Shown: piece after piece, positions 6,583 to 18,700 of the stretch
How positions within the stretch are numbered: position 1 is the stretch's first letter
Layout of the letters: every line of letters begins with the position of its first letter
Source of the DNA: Fibrobacter sp. UBA4297
Lineage (GTDB): Bacteria > Fibrobacterota > Fibrobacteria > Fibrobacterales > Fibrobacteraceae
Assembly (NCBI RefSeq): GCF_002394865.1
Contig: NZ_DGUZ01000017.1
Span: 1-64,000, forward strand
Reading direction: 5' to 3'
DNA length: 64,000 bases
Program-made: the position numbers and the translations under genes
Notes under the pieces: generated by a model
What the model saw: only the letters and a program-made list of their open reading frames with translations
Told to the model about the DNA's origin: nothing
Database searches by the model: none

Positions 6583-9500
6583 ATGAAAAAAGGAAAATTG
6601 TATTTGAGAACATTTTTGAGCACACTGGCGGCCGCACTAGGGCTGGCAGTTCCTGCTATGGCAGACGGTGATGATTTGCCCGAAGTTGATCGCGAAATCG
6701 TCAAAATGGATCCGCTTTATTTTAAAGGCGTTGATCCTGCGGATGAAGATGAAAACCAGCGCCTCTGGAACGAACTTATGAAGTATAAGCTCTGGGGGAC
6801 TGATTCTGTTGTTTTCAATAACATTAATTTTAAAATTGAAGAAACTAGCGGCTATACAGGAACTGCTAAAGATAAGGTTATCTTTAATAATGGCGACCAT
6901 ACGCTAGGTGGTCCAATTATATCGGGTAAGGATTTGCAATTTAGTTACCCGAATTCAGGTGCTGATAACGATTACTTACTTGGTGGTCCTGTTCGTGCTG
7001 GTTGGCTTGTTCTTCCTGGTTGGTATAGTTTTACAAATGTCAAATATGAAGGAACCTATTGCTTCGAACATCAAGTCTTTTTTGATTCTCCAGATCGTTT
7101 TGCTTCAGATGTCTCCGTTGCAACAGAAATTGCAAGAAACTTTATAAGAAATGTTCATAAATCAGGTGGTAAAATATATGCAGATTGGGATTTACCCTCT
7201 ACAGAAGTTTCTGGAAATCCTGGTATCCCTGGCTTGCCTGGCTTGAGAAGAAATTCTGATTCGCAAGACGCTGATTATTTAGCTGGAACTTTAGACGGAA
7301 CTTATTCTGAATGCCCTACTGATGTTCCTCAGCCGGATAGAAATCTTACGGTTCCTCTCTTAGATGAATCCAAAATAGATTGGGAAAATGCTGATGAAAT
7401 CATCATGAATTCGAGTTATCCGAATGAAATCCAGTATATTCAGGTCCCGCCAATAACAAAAGAAGAGGCCAATAGTAAACATACCTGGTATGATAAGTTT
7501 GTAAAAAATATTGCAATTGGTTATCAAGGAGGAACTTCTACTGGAAAACAACTTTATATCTTGATGCCCTCCTCACAACATAATGCAAATAAAAAACAGG
7601 GGCGTTTGACAAGAGTCTTTTCAAGAGATGGTTTTAATTTTGAAAATTCAGCCAATGATACTAAAATTAGGGTTGTCTATGTCAATAAAGAAGCTAAATG
7701 GAATGATACAGAAAAGAAATGGGAAGATTTTGATTTAAGTCTGTCAACTATTCCTGCTGATTCTGTTTATGCAGGAAATTTGCTGTTCTATACGACAAAA
7801 GATATAGACTGGAATGCCATGATTGATATTGGTTATCAGGGAACTTTCATGACGACCGGTCGATTTACAATCAAGGATCATATGAATCTTGCTGGGCAGT
7901 TGATTGCAGGTAAGACGCTTTGGTTTGAATCGGATGTTAATGGCCGATTCCACTACGTTCCGTTCAACTCTCCCGAAATCAAGACAAACGTTTTTGCTGG
8001 TAACAAGTTCAAGGAAAAAACGGATTATTGGCATAACATGGAATTCGCCTTGACGGATACCGCACATACCGAGGTTTCTTTTGACTATTGCTTTGCGTTT
8101 TTCGGTATTGATCTTGATACGACTGGGGGGGCGTATAGTAATATCAAGGAATCGGGTTCTTTTGCCGAACCTGCTGACTTGGGTATTACAATCGCAGAAA
8201 CGGACGGTGTAAAAACCAAAACTCAGTCTAATACTGAACAAAAAATGCCGCTTTGCCATCTTGGCGAGTCTAGACACATCGTTATCAAGAAGGGCGAGCG
8301 TAAGCCGACCGTTCCTGAATATTCTTCATGGCTTCACGTTGTCGATGATGACAAGATTGAAGGCGATGAATACATGTTGTTCAAGATTATGAATTTGAAT
8401 GGTGCCGTTATCTCGGGTAACAAGTTCGAAGGTGGCCTCTTGGTCAAGCTTGTGGATTCCAACAACAAGCCGCCTCACTTCGTGGATTTGGAAAAGACTA
8501 AACTTGCTGTTCCTGAAAATGCAACAAAGGCGATGGCCGGTAAAATCAAGGCCGAAGATAACGAAGGCGACGCTTACTTCTACGAAATTACGGGTGGTAC
8601 GGCTCAGGATTTGTTCGAAATTGGCCTGACGACGGGTGTTGTAACGATGAAGGCCGGTGTGGAACCGTTCGATTACGAAGAATGGAAAAAGGCTGGTACA
8701 AAGTACACGATTAAGGTGGAGCTTTGCGATACCAAGGCAACCTCGTTCAATACTTTGCTTTGCACGGACGCTACTTTCACGATTGACATTACGGATGTGA
8801 ACGAAAAACCTTACTTCGATTACGCCGATACCGACAAAAAGCAAATTTTTATTGCTGAAAACGAAACGTTCGCTTCGGATGCGGTCAAGTATAATGATTA
8901 CGACACTTATGCTGGTGCAATGAGCCCGTTCTTTAAAAACAGAGTCGATATTATCGCTGGCGATGTCGATGTCTTTGACGTGACTCCGGGTGGTGGCCTC
9001 CACACTAAGGAAGGCGTTGTTCTTGATTACGAAATGAAGAATACGTACAAGGTGACGCTCAGAGTCCATGACGATAACAAGGATGCTACTACTGGCGAAT
9101 ATATTTATCCGGACCTTTACGATGATATGGAATTCACGGTTGTCGTGACGGATGTCAATGACGGCCCGAAGTTCGATTATGCCGCCTACAACGCTTCTGT
9201 GGATGAAAATTCTCCGGAAGGAACCTTGGTGAAAATGGACCACGCCATCAACGCTACGACAACGCAGATTGGTGCTACGATCACCTATACCTTGCTGGAT
9301 GAATCCAAGTCGTTCGTGATTGACCCGAATACAGGCGTCATCTCGGTCGGCAAGGATGTTGTACTCGATTTTGAAACGAAGAATGTCTATGAAATGAAGG
9401 TCGTTGCTTCTGATGAATCCGGTATTGCTAATCAAGTGGTACAGACCGATACCGCAAAGGTTACCATTAAGCTCAATGACTTGAACGAAATGCCGATTTT

Positions 9501-12429
9501 TGTGGACCCGGTCGAAACGATTACATTCCCGGAAGATACCAAGAAGGGTGCGACAATCGCAACACTTGCTTTTGATGACTTTGATAAGGCCGCTAAATTC
9601 CGCGATGACAGGTTTGAATGTGCGGATTGTGAAGAAATGGGTTTCTATCTAGATCCGGAAACGGGGAACCTTGCTATCACGCGCAAGTTCGACTTCGAAA
9701 CCGATGAAAAGGTGTATGACTTGCAGATTCGTGTCTATGATGCCTCTGGCAGGGAAGATCTTTCTGTTACAGGTTCCATTACGGTTGAACTGACGAACGT
9801 AAATGAACCTCCTTATCTGGACGAAATTGAATTCACAGTCTCTGAAAGTGATTCCATTGGCTCTGTTCTCAAGAAGAATCTTACAGCGACAGATATCGAT
9901 GGCCCGGATATTGTGTTCACTTTCCACGTGCTGGATGGCACTAAGGAAGTTAATGCAACTAAGGAATTCAAGCTGGATCCGGTGACTGGCAAATTTACGG
10001 TTGCTTCTAAGCTTGATTACGAAACAAAGGAATCTTATTCGATTCGCGTTCGCGTCAGGGATGAGCATGACGGCTTCTCCGATACGACTGTGACCATCAA
10101 GGTTGTTGACGTGAATGAAGCTCCGTCTGTTGTTGTGGATACGGTCTACGTTCGCGAAGACCAAGTCGTCAAGGAACCTTTTGGAACTGTCAAGACTGAC
10201 AAGGACGATCCTGATATCAAGAATCCTGATTTCCGCAACAATATATACGACAACACCGATAAAAGTGACGTTGTTTTCGTGAAGTCTAACGGCGACGTGG
10301 TTCTCCTGAAGCCGGTAGACTACGAAACGGATTCCGTTTACGTGATTAACGTTCGCGTGACCGACAAGGATGATCCGACATTGACCTCGACCAAGAAAGT
10401 CGTTGTCAAGGTGAAGGACGTCTACGAAAAGTCTACGGTTATCATCACCCGTGTCGAAAGCAAGGACTCCATTTACATCAAGCCGGATTCCGTATTTACA
10501 AATGCTCCGGTTGTGAATATCGAATGGACTGCCGATGGGAGGGCGAGGTACAGCGACGATACGCTCCATTTGGGATGCCAGACAATCACCAAGACGTATA
10601 AGGATCCGACCAAGAATGATCCGGGTTCTGCATCCGTTGTTGTTTGCTTCAGCACCGCAGCTCCGGTTGTGACCGTCTCTGCAAATGGCAAGGATGTTTC
10701 TGCAGATAACATTTATACCGTTGTCGAAAAAGCGACAAAGAACGACAGCGCTATCTATGTAAATAGCAAAAAGAATGAAATCAAGGTGACCGTCAAGGAT
10801 ACGGCGTCCAAGGTCTCGAAATCCTTTGTTGTAAATCTGGACCTGGATACCATTTCTGTATCTTCGAATGAATTCAAGAACATCAAGGGCATTGCCGAAA
10901 CCAAGGTCGCTCGTAAAAAGAAGGAATCTTCGGAGATTACGACAACACGTGAAAACGAGTCCTATACCAAGAACTCCTACACCGAAACAATCAATGGAAT
11001 CAAGACGACTATTACGTACTATACCGATAGCAAGGGCGAAGATGTCAAACGCACCGTAGTGAATTCTTCGGGCAAGACTGAAAAAGTCGCTGTTATTGAA
11101 GTCTCGTATAAGGTTAAGATTGATGGCAAGGAAGTGACCGTTTCTTACTATGCCGATGCGTCTACAGGTGAACGCGTGAAGCTCCAGACGGGTCTTACAG
11201 ATAGCGAGTCTGTGCTTTCTGCCGACGGTAAGGATGTTAATGGTTCGTACAAAGTATCTTACTCCTACACGGATAAGAACGGCAATACCGTCGATGTCTC
11301 GTATTACCTTGACGAAAAGGGTAACATTGCCAAGAATAACGAAGGCAATATCGGCTATAACGTAGGCTATACCTATGTGAACAAGTTTGGCAACACCGCG
11401 AAAAAGGATGTGTTTATCGTTCTCGACCAGAAGGGACCTGTCGTAAAGATTAAGACTCCTTCTATGGACGATGTCCTCTCCTCTAATTTCGTTGAAGTTG
11501 TATGGACTGTGAACGGCGATGAACAGGATACGCTTCGTGTGCAGGGCCTTGACAATGGTCCAAATACGATTGTTCGTGTGTTCCGCGATAAGGCTGGTAA
11601 CGAATCAAGCGATTCTGTAAAGGTCATGGTCAAGAATGTGAAGGCGATTGCAATCGATGTCGAAAAGCCGGTGACGATTGTAGACCGCGATTCCATCGAA
11701 AAGTACTATGACAAGAACCCGCCCAAGGATAACCAAACTTACGGCGTGACATTCTATAACTACAAGGAACAAGCTGAAACAGAAGCTATTGTCGGTATCA
11801 AGGGCAAGTCCAAGGATGGGTCTGGTAAGGAGCCGTATCCTGGCCTGGAAGAACATCTCGGACCGACACTCAAGGTTGAAGCTCGAGTTCCGGTCGTGAA
11901 TGCCCTGGGTGGACTGGCAACCTTGGATGACATTGTAAGTAACGGTGGAATGGTCGCCGTGGAAGGTGTGGACGCTGCGAACGGTAAAAAAATGCCGGTT
12001 AGCGAATACGTTGAAAAGTATTGCACGGATGAGTTCAAGAAGGAAATGACTTCGGACTACAGCAAGATGAATCTGTACTGGACCACGCTTAGAGTCAATG
12101 TCTGGGTGTACACGAATACGGGAGAGTTTGTCAATCATTCGCGCTTTGATTACGACCTCAATGATCCGGACTACGTGAACGAAGCTGGACTCCTGAAGTT
12201 CTTCTACGAGATGAAGCCCGATAAGAACGGTGACGTAAGAAACGATGATGGACGTCTTTACGGTACGGGCGCCTATCTCTTCAAGACCGAAGTCAAAATG
12301 ACCTCCAAGCTCCGTTGCACGCTCCCGCCGATTAGCAAGGACGAGGCCAACAAGAAGAAGAACGCTATTCTCAAGTCTAGCGACGAACTTCTCAAGAGCT
12401 TCGGTTATAGGCGTCCCGTGAATAAATAG
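6583..12429 (+). CDS. giant secreted cadherin-repeat protein 1
   Basis: A 1948-residue exported protein. The ATG at 6583 has GAGG upstream and begins a basic, hydrophobic signal peptide ending near PAMADG; an earlier TTG is unlikely. Residues about 30-480 form an N-terminal module with YQGTF and GGP segments. Next comes a Calx-beta-like region (VSFDYCFAFF ... DDDKIEGDEYMLFKI). At least six cadherin-like repeats follow, marked by DVNEKP-type linkers and YETK motifs near each repeat end (roughly residues 640-1300). The last 650 residues match its downstream paralogue, ending in a FlgD-Ig-like segment (DGRLYGTGAYLFKT) and the tail SFGYRRPVNK. Likely role: calcium-stabilised adhesion at the cell surface. 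The first 1.3 kb is more AT-rich than the rest. Confidence 0.85.
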   Translation: MKKGKLYLRTFLSTLAAALGLAVPAMADGDDLPEVDREIVKMDPLYFKGVDPADEDENQRLWNELMKYKLWGTDSVVFNNINFKIEETSGYTGTAKDKVIFNNGDHTLGGPIISGKDLQFSYPNSGADNDYLLGGPVRAGWLVLPGWYSFTNVKYEGTYCFEHQVFFDSPDRFASDVSVATEIARNFIRNVHKSGGKIYADWDLPSTEVSGNPGIPGLPGLRRNSDSQDADYLAGTLDGTYSECPTDVPQPDRNLTVPLLDESKIDWENADEIIMNSSYPNEIQYIQVPPITKEEANSKHTWYDKFVKNIAIGYQGGTSTGKQLYILMPSSQHNANKKQGRLTRVFSRDGFNFENSANDTKIRVVYVNKEAKWNDTEKKWEDFDLSLSTIPADSVYAGNLLFYTTKDIDWNAMIDIGYQGTFMTTGRFTIKDHMNLAGQLIAGKTLWFESDVNGRFHYVPFNSPEIKTNVFAGNKFKEKTDYWHNMEFALTDTAHTEVSFDYCFAFFGIDLDTTGGAYSNIKESGSFAEPADLGITIAETDGVKTKTQSNTEQKMPLCHLGESRHIVIKKGERKPTVPEYSSWLHVVDDDKIEGDEYMLFKIMNLNGAVISGNKFEGGLLVKLVDSNNKPPHFVDLEKTKLAVPENATKAMAGKIKAEDNEGDAYFYEITGGTAQDLFEIGLTTGVVTMKAGVEPFDYEEWKKAGTKYTIKVELCDTKATSFNTLLCTDATFTIDITDVNEKPYFDYADTDKKQIFIAENETFASDAVKYNDYDTYAGAMSPFFKNRVDIIAGDVDVFDVTPGGGLHTKEGVVLDYEMKNTYKVTLRVHDDNKDATTGEYIYPDLYDDMEFTVVVTDVNDGPKFDYAAYNASVDENSPEGTLVKMDHAINATTTQIGATITYTLLDESKSFVIDPNTGVISVGKDVVLDFETKNVYEMKVVASDESGIANQVVQTDTAKVTIKLNDLNEMPIFVDPVETITFPEDTKKGATIATLAFDDFDKAAKFRDDRFECADCEEMGFYLDPETGNLAITRKFDFETDEKVYDLQIRVYDASGREDLSVTGSITVELTNVNEPPYLDEIEFTVSESDSIGSVLKKNLTATDIDGPDIVFTFHVLDGTKEVNATKEFKLDPVTGKFTVASKLDYETKESYSIRVRVRDEHDGFSDTTVTIKVVDVNEAPSVVVDTVYVREDQVVKEPFGTVKTDKDDPDIKNPDFRNNIYDNTDKSDVVFVKSNGDVVLLKPVDYETDSVYVINVRVTDKDDPTLTSTKKVVVKVKDVYEKSTVIITRVESKDSIYIKPDSVFTNAPVVNIEWTADGRARYSDDTLHLGCQTITKTYKDPTKNDPGSASVVVCFSTAAPVVTVSANGKDVSADNIYTVVEKATKNDSAIYVNSKKNEIKVTVKDTASKVSKSFVVNLDLDTISVSSNEFKNIKGIAETKVARKKKESSEITTTRENESYTKNSYTETINGIKTTITYYTDSKGEDVKRTVVNSSGKTEKVAVIEVSYKVKIDGKEVTVSYYADASTGERVKLQTGLTDSESVLSADGKDVNGSYKVSYSYTDKNGNTVDVSYYLDEKGNIAKNNEGNIGYNVGYTYVNKFGNTAKKDVFIVLDQKGPVVKIKTPSMDDVLSSNFVEVVWTVNGDEQDTLRVQGLDNGPNTIVRVFRDKAGNESSDSVKVMVKNVKAIAIDVEKPVTIVDRDSIEKYYDKNPPKDNQTYGVTFYNYKEQAETEAIVGIKGKSKDGSGKEPYPGLEEHLGPTLKVEARVPVVNALGGLATLDDIVSNGGMVAVEGVDAANGKKMPVSEYVEKYCTDEFKKEMTSDYSKMNLYWTTLRVNVWVYTNTGEFVNHSRFDYDLNDPDYVNEAGLLKFFYEMKPDKNGDVRNDDGRLYGTGAYLFKTEVKMTSKLRCTLPPISKDEANKKKNAILKSSDELLKSFGYRRPVNK

Positions 12430-12455
12430 GTGAATCGCTTGTTGATAAATTGTAG

Positions 12456-12484
12456 GGTGGAACTTTGGTTCCACCTTTTTTGTT
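12456..12484 (+). terminator. intrinsic terminator of cadherin-repeat gene 1
   Basis: GGTGGAA-CTTTGG-TTCCACC followed by TTTTTTG, 27 bp after the stop codon. It separates the two paralogous genes into different transcripts. Confidence 0.9.
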
Positions 12485-12597
12485 TTCCGGTTCTATAGGG
12501 AACGTCATATAATACGCATGAAGTATATTAGGGATTTATGTTCCCCAAAAACGGCAAAAATGGTACTTTTTTCTTACATTTTTTTCAAAATTTCTTA

Positions 12598-12625
12598 TTG
12601 CATATATAAAAGTCATTACTATATT
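12598..12625 (+). promoter_or_regulatory. promoter of the second cadherin-repeat gene
   Basis: TTGCAT (12598-12603), a 16-bp spacer and TATATT (12620-12625), about 85 bp ahead of the start. The AT-rich tract between terminator and promoter holds no gene. Confidence 0.55.
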
Positions 12626-12710
12626 TCTAAAAAATATTAGGATGTTTGGGGAATAACTGTGGCAAATTGGATGCATACGATTTGCTGTAGCAAAAGGAGC
12701 GTTAGAATTT

Positions 12711-15700
12711 ATGTGGTTTGGCAAAACAAGTCTTAAAGCAGCGGCCCTGGTCTTTGTGGGCGTGGTTTCGTCTACATTTGCGCAGGCACCATTAGATATC
12801 AGTGCCGACGACTGGAATTACCTCTCCAACTTTAAGCTTTGGGGAACTACGGGGATTGATACCAAAAACAGACCTGAATTTTATGATTCCAGATTTTACG
12901 ATCGTAAAAACGAAAGCGATTTTAGCGGGTATACAGGCGTTGATCCTGATACGCTAGGTTGGGTCGGTACTGCTAAGGGTGATTTGACTACAGATGAAGT
13001 CGGATGGTTTGATGGTCCGATTATTGTGGGTGGTGCTGTTACTGTTCCTTCTGGCTACGCTGAATCGCGTAGAGCTTATCTCTTAACTGGCCCTATTCGT
13101 ACTACGGGGGGGATTGGCAGTGCTAGGAGTAGAGGAACCGTGTGCCAGGGAACCAATAAATCGGGTGCTTGTGCCGACGTTCCTGAAGTTCGTCCAAATT
13201 TGAGTGTTCCGGGATTGAAGGGGGCGACTTTGTCCGGAACATTAAATGTTAGTGGACGAACTGTCCTTAATGTGAGCGACTATTGCGCTGAAAATCAAAT
13301 TTGTGACCTTTTCTATAATTCTATTAATTTTAGTAATGATAGCCGATTGATTGTCCAAATGCCTGGTCCTAAGGGGCAGCCTACACGTATTTTTACCAAT
13401 AGTATTAATTTTGGAACCCACCCTGAAATTGTTGTGGCCTATCAGGGAAAAGGCGAACTAGAACTGAAAGAATATGACGGCAACTTGCTGATTTATTCTA
13501 ATGGGGATATCAATTTTGATAATACAGATAATGTACCTATTATGGGTACGATTGTCAGTAGGGGTACAATAACGCTGGGACGCAATATGATTTTTGCGGG
13601 ACAGTTTATTGCTGAAAAAATTAAAGTTGGTAACGAAATTAAAGCTGAAACATTTGTCTTTAAAAAGTTTGACCCGAAGATTGAAATTTCTGTAGGAAAC
13701 AATTCTAAGAAGATAAAGGAAAGTGATGTTTGGGAACCTATTGAAATCGTTTTGAGCGAAGCTTCCAAAAAAGAAGTGTCTTTTAATTATTGCTTTGCAT
13801 TCAATAGACCAGAAGGTGTTCATGGACAATATGCTGGACATGATGATGTCGGAGCTAAGGATGCAACCCATGCGTTCCCGATTTGCGGTGTTAGCAAAAC
13901 GAAGGTGACTATTCCTGCTGGTAAGACAAAAGCCGAAGGTATTGCTATAAAGCCTTTGATCGATGGCTTGGTTGAAGCTGACGAAGCACTTTGGTTCCAA
14001 CTTTCTGATTTGGAAGGTGCTGAAACTACATCTGAATATGAAGCTGATTTAGGATACAAAATTTTCATTGTAAGTAACGATGAATTCCCAACGGTTAAGA
14101 CTGCCCTTAAATTTGATGTTAATGAAGATGAAAAGCATACGTTCGCTAAAGCTGAATTCCAGTTCCAGCATGCTACACAAAATTTTGCTTCTGTTATTAT
14201 AACCAGCCTTCCGAATAAGGGTTCCTTGGTTTTGAATGGTACAAAACTTACTTCTGCTGGCTCGGGTATAACTGTTGCTGTTGCAGATCTTGGCAAACTT
14301 ACGTACCAGGCTGCAGCCAATGAATTTGGTAATAATTACGCTACCTTCAAGTATAAAGTTGTCGGTGATGGCCCTGCTGGTGGTAACACATCTACGGAAT
14401 ACACGGCTACAGTGAATGTAATTCCTGTTAACGATAAACCGTCTGTTGCCGATGCTGCTTTTACCGTGAATGAATTGGATCATGCTGTAGCTGGTGGCCC
14501 GATTGTCATTACAGACGTTTCTAACGAAAGAAATGTAGATACATACACCTATAAGTTGGTAACTAATAAGGGTGACTATGCTGCATTCAACAACTTGTTT
14601 GAAATCAGCAAGTTGAGTAACCAGAACGCTACGATCAAGGTCAAGAGCGGTGCTGTAATTAATTACAGTCAAAAGAATAAGTATGTTGTTTATGCGACTG
14701 TAACGGATGATGCCGTTACAGAAACAAAGGTTGTGAACGGTCCGCAGACTTCTGAACAGTTTACGATCACGGTCACTATCAAGAACGAAAATGATGCTCC
14801 GACTATTGGGAACCAGACCTTTACTATTGCTGAAAAACAGGATAAAGCTCCGAATATAGGAAAAGATTGGCCGAGCGGTACGAGTGTTGGCAAGGTTACA
14901 ACTGCAAAAGACCCTGACGGTGATCCGTTGACTTACAGCATCATAACTACGGGTGTTCCGTTTAAGTTTAACAATGGTTCTAACGAACTTGTTATTACTG
15001 ATGGTAGCGTGCTTGATTTTGAAACTAAGCCGACATGGACTTTGAAGGTTCAAGTTTCAGATGGTGAACTCTCTGCTCAGGCTACGATTACTGTGAAGCT
15101 TACGGATGTGAATGAACCTATTGATGAACCCGTTTTGCCAAGAGAATACTCTGTTTACGAAAATACGGATGAACATCCTGCAGTTACATCTATTGGTACG
15201 TTTACAGTCTTTGACCCCGATGCTGGCGATGTATTGACCTATTCGATAACGGGAGCTTTGACGGGTGCCGCTGATGCAACTATAGCGTTAAAGGATTTGT
15301 CTGATATCTTTGAGCTCAAGGATACTAAAAATCCTAATGGTACAAGAACAGTCTTGATTAATGTAAGGAATGCGTCTTTGCTTGATTACGAAAAGCTCTA
15401 CATTAGTAGCAAGGGGAATGCGACGTATCAGGCGACCATCACTATTAAGGACAAGGCTAATCATGAAGTCTCGAAGACAACGAATATTGCTGTTAAGGAT
15501 GTCAATGAAAATGTTTCTGCAAAGGGAGGAACGTTCTACTTAAACGAACACTATCCGGCTGGAAGCCCGCTGTGTGCTGCAGCGTATAAGGATGATGAAA
15601 ATAAACCCATTGAATGTTCTGAATATGCACACGTAAAAGGTTCTGATGTAGACCTCTATACGGCTTCTTTCAAGAAGTTGACATATAAGATGTCTGCAAA

Positions 15701-18700
15701 TAATACTGGAGACATGGCTGAAGCTGCTAAAAAGTTTACTGTAGCTAATGATGGTAGCTTATATTCTAATTACGATAAATTTGATTTTGAAACTGGCGTG
15801 ACAAAATACACGTTCTATGTGACTGTATCTGATGGAGAGTTCTCCGCTGATGCAAAAGTTACTGTGGTAATTGATGATATTAAAGAGCCTGAAATCAATC
15901 TTGATACAAAGGGATCTGCAATTGTTAAGGAAAATACTCCTTCAGGTCAAGAAGTAGATGATTTCGCTGCCATTGATGATGAAGACGTGCGTGCTGAATT
16001 GGACAAGATTAAGGGAAAAATTTCTTACGACATTGACCAAACGGCTAGCGCCAGTGCAAAGGGACTCTTTGAAATTGATGACCAGATGGGTATTATTACC
16101 GTTAAGCCGGGAGTCACTATTGATTTTGAAGCGATTTATCCGAATGTTGAATATTCAGTCAAGGTTGTTGCATCTGGAAAGAATGCTGATGGTGCAGATG
16201 TGAAGGTTAATATCGACAGAAAGATTATTGTCGTTGATGTTAACGAAAAACCGGCAATTACAGGAACTTCTCAAGCAACCCAGAATAAGCTTCCTACTGG
16301 TGTAACAAAGAAAGATCTTGAAATTTATGTTCCTGAAACATGGACTAGTGCGGATGATGTCTTTGGTAAAGTTGATGCCACGGACCCGGATAATGCCTAT
16401 GGTTCGTTACCGCATCCTTATGGGTTTAATATACTGACCTATAAGGTTGAAAAAATCAATTCTGTTGAGGGCAGTACTGAGTTCCCGTTTGAACTTAATC
16501 CCAATACTGGCGCATTTACGGTTGCTGCTGGTAAAGAACTCGACTATACAAAGCAGAAAAAATATGAATGTGTTGTAAAGGTCATGGACCGTTCTTTGGA
16601 TCCTGAAAATCCATCTCAGTCTACAACCGCAACGATTGTTATTAATGTCTTGGATAAAAATAGACCTTCTGAATTCAAGGTGTTGACAAATCCGTACGAT
16701 GTTGACGAAAATGTGGATGTGGGAACGGTGCTGTCTGGCGAGCCGATTGTCGTCTATGACGAAGATGATGCCGATTTGGATAAATTGAAAATTACAATAA
16801 CAGATAAAGATGCTACGGCCGCTATTGATGCTGCAAAACTTTTCGAAGTGGTTCAGGTGGGTGAGACCGATAGCGATCGCTTGAGCAAGTTTGTTATCAA
16901 GACTAAGGCAGGCATTGATTTCGAAGCGCTTTACAAGACTCTGGAATCTGATGCTGTATTCAATGTTACTTTGACCATTGTGGATACTGAAGGGAATAAG
17001 ACTTCGCAGGATACGAGAATTCGTGTGAATGACGTGAACGAAGAACCGTGGTTTACTAAGACATCTTATGAATTGGCGGTTCGCGAAAACATTGCCAAGG
17101 ATTCTGTTTTGGGCAAGGCAGAAGCTCATGACCCGGATATTCATAACGCTAGGTTTGGAACACTTTATTTCTCGCTCGAAGGCGCTGATGCCGCTCCGTT
17201 TGATATCGGAAGTAATGGTGAAATCTCGGTTACCAAGTCTGCAAAGCTTGATTACGAAAGCAAGAAGAAATATGAATTCTATGCTGTCGTGACGGATAAG
17301 AAGTATACAAAGAAGGTTCCTGTAACAGTCAATATTCTGGATGTCGATGAAACTCCTGAATTCTCGGATGTTCCGGAATTGGCTGTTGATGAAAATACTT
17401 TGGAGGATGCTAAAGTTGGTGTTGTTGTGGCAGTCGATGACGATTGCAAGAGTGGCAATACTTGCAAGAAGCCCAACTATACGCTTGCTGCTACGGATAC
17501 CGATGCTGACGACTATAAGTCGTTTAAGATTGATAAAACAAGCGGTACAATCAAGGTGGCTAAAGATAGCATCTTGAACTATGAAGTGCAGAATGAATAT
17601 TCTGTTCGCGTTGTCGCAACCGATGGTGATGATCCGACACTTTCTACGTATGTCGATGTCACAATCAAGATTAATGATGTGAACGATGCTCCGACTTATG
17701 AAAAGAAGGAATATGTATTTGAAATTCATGAGAATGCTTCGGTTGGCGAATTTGTTGGCTCTGTTGTTGCCGATGATGAAGATACATGGAGCAAGCTCAC
17801 GTACGCCCTCTCGGATTATGAGACTGGTTCCAAGGATGCTACGGCCTTTAAGATTGAAGATGGTAAGATTTATTTGAAGTCTAGTTCCTTGAATTTTGAA
17901 ACGAAGAAACAGTATCAGGTTTGGGCTAAGGCTACGGATAATGGTGAATCTAAGGGTTTCCCGAACTATACCGCCACGACTCTTGTGACCATTAACCTGA
18001 TCGATGATCCGGATGGTCCGAAGATTATTGATGATGGTAAGAAGAGCTACGATATTGAAGAAAATACAGTCGATAATAATTCTCCGAACGGTAAGGAAAT
18101 TGCTTGCTACCAGGTCAAGGATGAAGACAAGGGACAGCTTTCTACTCTTGTCGCTTACGTGACTGATATTGGCAATACGGATGCAGACCGCATATTTGAT
18201 GCCAAAATGAAGAAGGATAGCCTTTGCCTTATTGTGAAGGACGCTTCTAAGCTCAATTACGAAACGAATAAGCATGTCCACAAAATCACGGTCGAAGTGA
18301 TGGATGCTGACAACCTTACTGCTAAGGTGGAAAAGACAATCAACATTGTTGACGTGAACGAAATGCCGATTATTTCGGGTAACAAGACCTTATCGCTCTA
18401 CGAAAACAAGGGTGAAGGTTATGTGGTTGGCAGACTTTATTCTGACGACATTGATACGTCTAAGGTGTTTACCGATAACGTGTTCAGTGCTATAGGTGGT
18501 GATACTGATTTGTTCACGATTACCGAAGATGGCAAAATCAAGACTCTGCGAGATTTTGACTACGAAAAGGAAAAGGTACGCACATTTGAATTGGAAATCG
18601 CTTTGTCTGATAGAAATAAGACGAAGTATTCGGAGCTTACCACCAAGACGACGATTGCAATCACGTTGAAGGATGTTCCGGAAGTTCCGCAGATTACGAG

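Noticed and set aside
16407..18281. Long minus-strand frame opposite the second adhesin gene
   Set aside because: Shadow of the repetitive adhesin coding sequence; Ile/Arg/Asn-rich with no plausible domain.
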